Shown piece after piece: positions 1 through 5,141 of a DNA stretch of 5,141 nt. Made by a program: the position numbers and the translations under genes. Within the stretch, counting starts at the first letter, position 1. Every line of letters begins with the position of its first letter. Source of the stretch: Gammaproteobacteria bacterium (GTDB taxonomy: Bacteria > Pseudomonadota > Gammaproteobacteria > UBA6429 > Thiohalophilaceae); NCBI GenBank assembly GCA_029882235.1, contig JAOULB010000188.1, positions 1 through 5,141 of the forward strand. Direction: 5' to 3'. The notes below the pieces were generated by a model. That model was not told where the DNA came from. It did no database searches and saw nothing but the letters and a program-made list of their open reading frames with translations.

Positions 1-924
1 ATCAGTCATGATGCAAACGCAAATTATTTTTATGAACTTATGCAGAGATTCTGTTTAATTCATTCAGGCGGAGATATTCCTGCCGGATCAATCAGTCATT
101 TCATTCGCACAGGTGAGCACGATCAACAGTGGCGACTTAGAATTGACCCGGTTTATGCGCAGTCCGATCTCAACACCATCCATTTGCTCGCACATGAAGG
201 AGTCAATCTACAGCAACAGGAAGCGGTGGCATTGGTAGAAACATTAAACAGCCATTTTGAACAGGATGGCTGGCAGATTGAAATTGCCTCAACACATGCC
301 TGGTACTTAAGCACACCCGATAAAAACAGTATCACCACCACGCCACTGCATCAGGCCATGTCAAATGATATGAGCTACTGTTTACCGACAGGTGATGATG
401 CCGGCTACTGGCGTTCTGCGCTAAATGAAATTCAGATGTTATTGCATCAACACCCTGTTAATCAGCAAAGACAGCAAAGCGGGCAGGTTCCTGTTAATAG
501 TGTCTGGTTCTGGGGGCAGGGGATGTTGCCTGAGTCGATTGAACAAAATGATTCTACCGTATACACCAATGACTTTATTGCAGCAGGGCTGGCAGGCCTG
601 GCGGGGGCTGAGGTCGGGACGATTGAAGATTTTAAAAACGTTTTATCTGATTTAAATCAGCATACACAAAACGATATTTTACTGATCGATAACCGACAAC
701 TCATGCGCCAGCATGGCTTTGATATTAATCACTGGTTTGAGTTATTGGTCGAAATGGAACAGGACTGGTTTGTGCTCGCGCTAAACGGTGTTAAGGCTAA
801 ATCAATTAAAGAACTTGTGATTCAAACAGGCGATGGACGTCGTTTTATCATCAATAAAAAACGACTGGGACGATGGTGGCGACGCGATAAAAACCTGTCT
901 CACTGGTGTGGGGCAAAACAATGA
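1..924 (+). CDS. Conserved protein of unknown function, RpfE-type/COG4255-like (5' partial)
   Basis: The reading frame is open from the first base of the window, so the gene begins upstream; the ATG at 40 is internal and probably not the start. 307 residues are visible. Numbering from the first visible codon, recognisable family segments are WRLRIDPV (44-51), NEIQMLLHQHPVN (142-154), WFWGQG (169-174) and a basic, Trp-containing C-terminus, KKRLGRWWRRDK (286-297). These resemble the RpfE-type regulatory protein/COG4255 family, sometimes labelled phosphoglycerate mutase-like, which in Xanthomonas and relatives lies next to recJ. No signal peptide or membrane segment is seen in the visible part, so it is probably cytoplasmic. 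The biochemical role is not established; the mutase label is a distant-similarity inference and I see no clear metal-binding set. Its TGA stop overlaps the recJ ATG, implying co-translation with recJ. It looks lower in G+C than prfB. Family assignment is from memory of motifs and is moderately sure; that this is a real gene is very likely. Confidence 0.8.
   Translation: MSHDANANYFYELMQRFCLIHSGGDIPAGSISHFIRTGEHDQQWRLRIDPVYAQSDLNTIHLLAHEGVNLQQQEAVALVETLNSHFEQDGWQIEIASTHAWYLSTPDKNSITTTPLHQAMSNDMSYCLPTGDDAGYWRSALNEIQMLLHQHPVNQQRQQSGQVPVNSVWFWGQGMLPESIEQNDSTVYTNDFIAAGLAGLAGAEVGTIEDFKNVLSDLNQHTQNDILLIDNRQLMRQHGFDINHWFELLVEMEQDWFVLALNGVKAKSIKELVIQTGDGRRFIINKKRLGRWWRRDKNLSHWCGAKQ
906..924 (+). promoter_or_regulatory. 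recJ ribosome-binding site and ATGA start/stop overlap
   Basis: A GGGG run at 910-913 lies 7 bases before the recJ ATG (921-923), inside the last codons of the upstream gene. The ATG shares bases with the upstream TGA stop (922-924). This arrangement is commonly associated with re-initiation by ribosomes finishing the first gene, so RecJ synthesis is probably tied to translation of the upstream protein. The Shine-Dalgarno match is modest, which fits dependence on coupling. Confidence 0.6.
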
Positions 925-2645
925 TAGAAATTAAACGTCGTGTCGAACCAGAGGACGTGCCTGAATTACCCGGTGGACTTCATCCCGTGCTTAAACGAGT
1001 GTATGCACACCGTCAAATTAGTGATGCAAATGAACTCGATCATTCGCTCAGTAGTTTGCTCTCTTATAAAGAACTCAAAGGAATCGATGCGGCAACCGAT
1101 TTACTTGTCGAGGCTTTGGAAAATCAATGGCGTATTCTCATCGTCGGTGATTTTGATACCGATGGTGCCACCAGTAGTACGGTCGCAGTTCAGTTGTTGC
1201 GCACATTAGGTGCACAGCACGTCGATTTTCTGGTACCGAATCGTTTTGAATATGGTTATGGCCTGACGCCAGAGATTGTTGAGGTTGCTAAACAACAGCA
1301 ACCCGATCTTATTGTCACAGTCGATAATGGCATCTCCAGTGTTGAGGGTGTCGCTGCGGCAAAGGCGCAGGGTATTAAAGTACTGGTGACCGATCATCAC
1401 TTACCCGGGCAACAGTTACCGAGTGCCGATGCCATTGTTAATCCCAATCAACCCGGCGATAACTTCCCCAGTAAAAACATGGCCGGTGTCGGTGTGATCT
1501 TTTATGTCATGATGGCCTTGCGTGCGCGATTACGCGAACAGGGCTGGTTTGAAAAACAAAATATTAACGAACCCAATCTGGCCAATTATCTTGATCTGGT
1601 TGCGCTTGGTACGGTCGCTGATGTTGTACCACTGGATCACAATAATCGCATTCTGGTTGCACAGGGACTGGCGCGTATTCGTGCTGGAAAATCATGTGCA
1701 GGGATTAAAGCCTTGCTGGAGATCGCGGGACGCAAAGAGAACAATATCAGCGCAACCGATCTAGGTTTTTGCGTGGGGCCGCGACTCAATGCAGCGGGTC
1801 GGCTGGATGATATGTCGATCGGCATAAACTGTTTATTAAGTGAAACAGAATCGGGCGCGATCACCATTGCGAAACAGCTGGATCAACTCAATCAGGAACG
1901 TCGCAGCATTGAACGGGGTATGCAGAAAGAGGCATTTACTCAACTTGAGGCGATGGATTTATCTGAACAGGATTTACCGGTTGCGCTTTGTCTCTATCAA
2001 CAGGACTGGCATGAAGGTGTCATCGGCATCCTGGCTTCCAGAGTGAAAGACCAATGGCATCGACCCGTAATTGCCTTTGCCAATGCGGGTACGGGTTTGA
2101 TTAAGGGATCAGCGCGTTCGGTATCGGGTTTACATATCCGTGATGCCCTTGATGCAGTGGCCGCCCATCACCCAGGATTAATCACCAAGTTTGGTGGTCA
2201 TGCCATGGCTGCCGGCCTGACTCTGGAAGAGGGCGACTTTGAAGAATTTAAGCAGGCCTTTTGTACTGAGGTGTCTCGCCATCTGTCAGTCGAAGACTTA
2301 ACTGGACGGGTTTATAGTGATGGTGAACTGGCACAGACCGATCTCAATCTGGAGCTGGCCGAACAATTACGTAATGCTGGACCGTGGGGGCAGGGTTTTC
2401 CGGAGCCGACCTTTGATGGCGTGTTTGAGCTGGTGAATAAACGCATTGTTGGTGAGAAGCACCTGAAGATGGTATTACGGCCGCCCGGCACGGAACAGCT
2501 GATGGATGCGATTGCCTTCAATACCGTTGATAGCGAATGGCCCGAGCAGGTTGACCGCGTCGAGCTGGCCTATCGGCTCGATGTGAATGAGTTCCGTGGT
2601 GCGCGTACGGCGCAACTCATCGTCGAGCTGGTTACCCCAGTTTAA
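921..2645 (+). CDS. recJ: Single-stranded-DNA-specific 5'-3' exonuclease RecJ
   Basis: RecJ degrades single-stranded DNA 5' to 3' in the cytoplasm, acting in RecF-pathway recombination, mismatch repair and base excision repair, with Mn2+/Mg2+ at the active site. The product is 574 residues, close to the roughly 577 of E. coli. The DHH phosphoesterase motifs are intact: DFDTDG (Asp77, Asp79, Asp81), VTVDNG (Asp135), the DHH triad (Asp158-His159-His160) and GTVADVVPLD (Asp234). These are followed by PRLNAAGRLDDM and the DHHA1 segment GGHAMAAGL near residues 425-433; the C-terminal part is the OB-type RecJ domain, ending near LDVNEFRGARTAQLIVE. I chose the ATG at 921 over the in-frame GTG at 906 because MIEIKRR matches the family N-terminus and a GGGG ribosome-site candidate (910-913) lies 7 bases upstream. 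The start overlaps the previous stop by 4 bases, consistent with translational coupling. No frameshift or missing catalytic residue is seen. Confidence 0.97.
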   Translation: MIEIKRRVEPEDVPELPGGLHPVLKRVYAHRQISDANELDHSLSSLLSYKELKGIDAATDLLVEALENQWRILIVGDFDTDGATSSTVAVQLLRTLGAQHVDFLVPNRFEYGYGLTPEIVEVAKQQQPDLIVTVDNGISSVEGVAAAKAQGIKVLVTDHHLPGQQLPSADAIVNPNQPGDNFPSKNMAGVGVIFYVMMALRARLREQGWFEKQNINEPNLANYLDLVALGTVADVVPLDHNNRILVAQGLARIRAGKSCAGIKALLEIAGRKENNISATDLGFCVGPRLNAAGRLDDMSIGINCLLSETESGAITIAKQLDQLNQERRSIERGMQKEAFTQLEAMDLSEQDLPVALCLYQQDWHEGVIGILASRVKDQWHRPVIAFANAGTGLIKGSARSVSGLHIRDALDAVAAHHPGLITKFGGHAMAAGLTLEEGDFEEFKQAFCTEVSRHLSVEDLTGRVYSDGELAQTDLNLELAEQLRNAGPWGQGFPEPTFDGVFELVNKRIVGEKHLKMVLRPPGTEQLMDAIAFNTVDSEWPEQVDRVELAYRLDVNEFRGARTAQLIVELVTPV

Positions 2646-2670
2646 AATCTGATTTCTCTTCATCTATGGC

Positions 2671-2684
2671 TGAGTTATGATACT
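2671..2684 (+). promoter_or_regulatory. Weak candidate -10 element upstream of prfB
   Basis: TATGAT at 2676-2681 matches five of six bases of the sigma-70 -10 consensus and lies about 36 bases before the prfB start, in the 72-base gap after recJ. The best -35 candidate at 16-base spacing (TTCTCT, 2654-2659) matches only about three of six bases, and there is no TGn extension directly before the -10. A separate prfB-lysS promoter would be sensible, but read-through from recJ is equally possible because no terminator is seen. Confidence 0.25.
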
Positions 2685-2717
2685 CGTTTATGTCTGTAAG
2701 AAGTGATTAACAAGTCG

Positions 2718-3816
2718 ATGTTAGAAGTCAATCCAATCTACAACCAGATCAAAGATATGCAGGGGCGCGTTGAATCCCTGAGGGGGTATCTTTGACTATG
2801 AAACCAAGAAAGAACGCCTGACTGAAGTCGTCCGCGAGCTCGAAGATCCCGATGTCTGGAATAAGCCTGAATATGCGCAGGAGCTAGGGCGCGAGCGTGC
2901 GCGTCTGGAGAAAGTGGTCGATGTTATTGAAAGCCTGAGTGGTAGTCTCACCGATGCCAACGATCTTGTTGAACTGGCGGCTGAAGAAGATGACACGGAT
3001 ACCATTGAATCCGTCACCGCCGACCTGGAGAAACAGGAAAAGGAACTCGAAGGTCTTGAGTTTCAGCGTATGTTCTCGGGCGAAATGGATGCCAATAATG
3101 CCTTCCTTGATATCCAGTCTGGTTCTGGCGGGACGGAGGCGCAGGACTGGGCCGAGATGATCCTGCGCATGTATCTGCGCTGGGGTGAGAGTCGCGGTTA
3201 TCAAACAGAACTCATCGAAGCCTCTGGTGGTGAAGTCGCGGGTATCAAAAGCGCGACCATCAAGTTCACAGGCGAGTATGCCTACGGCTGGTTACGCACG
3301 GAAACGGGGGTGCATCGACTGGTGCGCAAGTCGCCGTTTGATTCGGGTAATCGTCGTCATACCTCTTTTGCCTCGGTGTTTGTCTATCCTGAGGTCGATG
3401 ATTCAATCGAGATTGAAATTAACCCGGCAGACTTAAGGGTCGATACCTACCGCGCCAGTGGTGCCGGTGGTCAGCACGTAAATAAAACCGATTCGGCGGT
3501 GCGCATAACGCACGTCCCTAGCGGGATCGTGGTACAGTGTCAGAGCGAGCGTTCCCAGCATCAGAACCGGGATAAGGTCATGAAACAGCTCAAGGCCAAG
3601 CTCTATGAAGTTGAACTGCAAAAGCAGTATTCGGAAAAACAGGCGCAGGAAGAGTCCAAATCGGACATTGGCTGGGGCAGCCAGATTCGATCGTATGTAC
3701 TGGACCAATCGCGCATCAAAGATTTACGCACCGGTGTAGAAACCAGCAACACCCAGGCCGTGCTCGATGGCGGTCTGGATAAGTTTATCGAAGCAAGCCT
3801 TAAAAGTGGTCTATAA
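2718..3816 (+). CDS. prfB: Peptide chain release factor 2 (RF2), with programmed +1 frameshift
   Basis: RF2 recognises UAA and UGA stop codons on the ribosome and triggers peptide release. The gene is split: 25 codons (2718-2792, MLEVNPIYNQ...SLRGYL) end at an in-frame TGA (2793-2795). Skipping T2793 joins GAC (2794) and continues DYETKKERL to the TAA at 3814-3816. The joined product is 365 residues, the same as E. coli RF2 as I recall it. The stop-codon-recognition SPF motif is at 205-207 and the catalytic GGQ at 250-252, the same positions as in E. coli. Residue 246 before the GGQ loop is Ala, the common state in bacteria, rather than the Thr of E. coli K-12. The N-terminus is a charged helical domain. 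I chose the ATG at 2718 by length and N-terminal match; an in-frame GTG at 2703 would add five residues. No strong Shine-Dalgarno is seen; AAGAAG (about 2698-2703) is rather far. Fifteen bases separate it from lysS, indicating an operon. Confidence 0.97.
2781..2796 (+). promoter_or_regulatory. RF2 autoregulatory +1 programmed frameshift site
   Basis: The element consists of an internal Shine-Dalgarno-like AGGGGG (2781-2786), TAT, the slippery CTT T (2790-2793) and the zero-frame stop TGA followed by C (2793-2796). This is the established RF2 frameshift cassette: when RF2 is scarce, termination at the weak UGAC context is slow, the anti-SD of 16S rRNA pairs with AGGGGG, and the tRNA on CUU slips to UUU, entering the +1 frame. 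When RF2 is plentiful, a 25-residue peptide is released instead. Spacing and bases match the E. coli site as I recall it, so negative feedback on RF2 level is expected here. Confidence 0.96.
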
Positions 3817-3831
3817 AAATTGGGACGAACA

Positions 3832-5141
3832 ATGTCAGAAGTTGAAGAAAAAGTTGAATTAACTGCCGAAGAAGAAAACAAACTCATCGCCCAGCGTCGA
3901 GAAAAACTTGGCGCTATCCGCGAACAGGGTGTGGCCTTTCCAAATGATTTTCGTCGTAATGTTATGGCCGGTGAGTTACATGCCGAATATGGCGAAAAAT
4001 CCAAAGAGCAGCTGGAAGAATTAAACATTCGTGTCAGTGTTGCCGGTCGCATGATGCTTAAACGCATTATGGGTAAGGCCAGCTTTGCCACAGTGCAGGA
4101 TATGTCCGGTAAGATTCAGTTTTATGTTGTGCGTGATGACCTACCTGAAGGTGTTTATAACGAACAGTTTAAAAAGTGGGATATGGGTGACATCATCGGC
4201 GGCGAAGGCGTGCTGATGAAAACCAATAAAGGTGAGTTATCGGTCAAGGTTGATTCTATCCGTCTGCTGACCAAGGCCTTACGTCCATTGCCTGAAAAAT
4301 TCAAAGGTGTCACTGATCAGGAGATCCGTTATCGTCAACGCTATCTTGATCTGATCATGAATGAAGATTCACGCCAGACGTTTCAACTGCGCTCAAAAAT
4401 CATTTCGCATATTCGAGAGTTTCTGATTGAACGTAATTTCCTTGAAGTCGAAACACCCATGATGCAGGTGATTCCCGGTGGTGCTACAGCACGACCCTTT
4501 ACTACCTATCACAATGCGCTGGATATGGATCTGTATTTACGTATTGCGCCAGAGCTGTATCTAAAACGACTGGTTGTAGGTGGTTTTGAACGTGTGTTTG
4601 AAATCAATCGTAACTTTCGAAATGAAGGCCTGTCGACCAGACATAATCCTGAATTCACTATGATCGAATTCTATGAGGCCTATGCCACGTATATCGATCT
4701 GATGGACATCACCGAAGCCATGTTGCGTTCGATTGCCGAGAATGTGATCGGCAATACAAAGATTCCCTATCAGGGTGATGAGTATGACTTTGGTAAACCT
4801 TTCACGCGCATGACGGTAAAAGAATCGATCCTGCATTTTAATGCTGATGTCACTGAAGCAGAGCTAGATGACATAGACAAAGCCAAAGCTATCGCGACGC
4901 GTCTGGAAATTCCATTAAAAAGTTCCTATGGCCTCGGCAAGATCCAGATCGAAATCTTTGAAAAGACAGTAGAACATCGCCTGATGGACCCCACCTTTAT
5001 CACCGCCTACCCAACCGAAGTCTCGCCATTGGCGCGCCGCAATGATAATGATCCCTTTGTCACCGATCGGTTTGAATTCTTCGTCGGTGGTCGTGAGATC
5101 GCCAATGGCTTCTCAGAATTAAATGATGCCGAAGATCAAGC
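3832..5141 (+). CDS. lysS: Lysyl-tRNA synthetase, class II (3' partial)
   Basis: The enzyme charges tRNA-Lys with lysine using ATP, in the cytoplasm, usually as a homodimer. 436 codons are visible and the frame is open to the window end; E. coli LysS is about 505 residues, so roughly 70 are missing, including motif 3 (the GxGxGxDR segment). A charged N-terminal helix (about 1-40) leads to the OB-fold anticodon-binding domain (about 66-148), then YRQRYLDL (from Tyr167), motif 1 around FLEVETPMM, and motif 2 from Arg254, with the ATP-binding FRNEG (Arg263, Glu265) and the RHNPEFTMIEFYEAY stretch. Likely lysine contacts by analogy with E. coli are Glu241, Glu279, Glu422, Asn425 and Glu429, all present. 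The start ATG at 3832 is preceded by GGGA (3822-3825) at 6 bases spacing. It follows prfB by 15 bases, as in E. coli, so the two are probably co-transcribed. Nothing is missing or broken within the visible part. Confidence 0.97.
   Translation, partial: MSEVEEKVELTAEEENKLIAQRREKLGAIREQGVAFPNDFRRNVMAGELHAEYGEKSKEQLEELNIRVSVAGRMMLKRIMGKASFATVQDMSGKIQFYVVRDDLPEGVYNEQFKKWDMGDIIGGEGVLMKTNKGELSVKVDSIRLLTKALRPLPEKFKGVTDQEIRYRQRYLDLIMNEDSRQTFQLRSKIISHIREFLIERNFLEVETPMMQVIPGGATARPFTTYHNALDMDLYLRIAPELYLKRLVVGGFERVFEINRNFRNEGLSTRHNPEFTMIEFYEAYATYIDLMDITEAMLRSIAENVIGNTKIPYQGDEYDFGKPFTRMTVKESILHFNADVTEAELDDIDKAKAIATRLEIPLKSSYGLGKIQIEIFEKTVEHRLMDPTFITAYPTEVSPLARRNDNDPFVTDRFEFFVGGREIANGFSELNDAEDQ

Noticed and set aside
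40..42. ATG as the start of the first gene
   Set aside because: The frame stays open to the window edge, and the family normally has more N-terminal sequence, so the true start is probably upstream.
906..920. In-frame GTG start giving a RecJ five residues longer
   Set aside because: The ATG at 921 matches the family N-terminus, has a spaced GGGG run and forms the typical ATGA overlap; the GTG would place that ribosome site inside the gene.
2672..2685. Inverted repeat GAGT-TATGAT-ACTC as a terminator after recJ
   Set aside because: The stem is only four base pairs and no T-run follows; it is probably chance.
2793..2795. In-frame stop suggesting that prfB is a pseudogene
   Set aside because: It is the established RF2 programmed frameshift stop with an intact cassette, and the rest of the protein is full length with SPF and GGQ motifs.
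2798..2821. ATG just after the frameshift stop as an alternative start
   Set aside because: It lies in a third frame and meets a TGA after seven codons.
2884..3204. Minus-strand open frame of 106 codons
   Set aside because: It is antisense to the conserved RF2 coding region, has low-complexity composition and shows no recognisable motif.
3603..4091. Minus-strand open frame of 162 codons spanning the prfB/lysS junction
   Set aside because: It lies antisense to two well-supported genes, its Ser/Arg-rich translation looks like a shadow of them, and it resembles no family I know.
4561..4836. Minus-strand open frame of 91 codons inside lysS
   Set aside because: It is antisense to the conserved LysRS motif 2 region and has no independent support.

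Overview
This is an ordinary chromosomal housekeeping segment, most likely from a gammaproteobacterium of moderate G+C. The RecJ, RF2 and LysRS reading frames align well with my memory of the Escherichia coli proteins. The gene order recJ-prfB-lysS is also the E. coli order. The exact genus cannot be told from the sequence alone.

Layout, all on the + strand: (1) positions 1-924, the 3' part of a conserved gene of uncharacterised function, apparently the RpfE-type/COG4255 family often found beside recJ, with its 5' end outside the window; (2) positions 921-2645, recJ, complete, overlapping the first gene by 4 bases (ATGA); (3) a 72-base gap at 2646-2717 with only a weak promoter candidate and no convincing terminator; (4) positions 2718-3816, prfB (peptide chain release factor 2), complete, but only when a programmed +1 frameshift at an in-frame UGA (2793-2795) is made; (5) a 15-base gap; (6) positions 3832 to the window end, lysS (class II lysyl-tRNA synthetase), cut off before motif 3.

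The set combines single-strand DNA degradation in repair (RecJ) with translation termination (RF2) and tRNA charging (LysRS). The tight spacing suggests two translational units, gene1-recJ and prfB-lysS, which may be read through as one transcript. The clearest regulatory element is the RF2 autoregulatory frameshift cassette, whose 16-base core appears identical to the E. coli site and which here has a second zero-frame UGA two codons downstream. I found no mobile element, CRISPR array, RNA gene or clear repeat, and no convincing previously undescribed system. The least understood component is the first gene.
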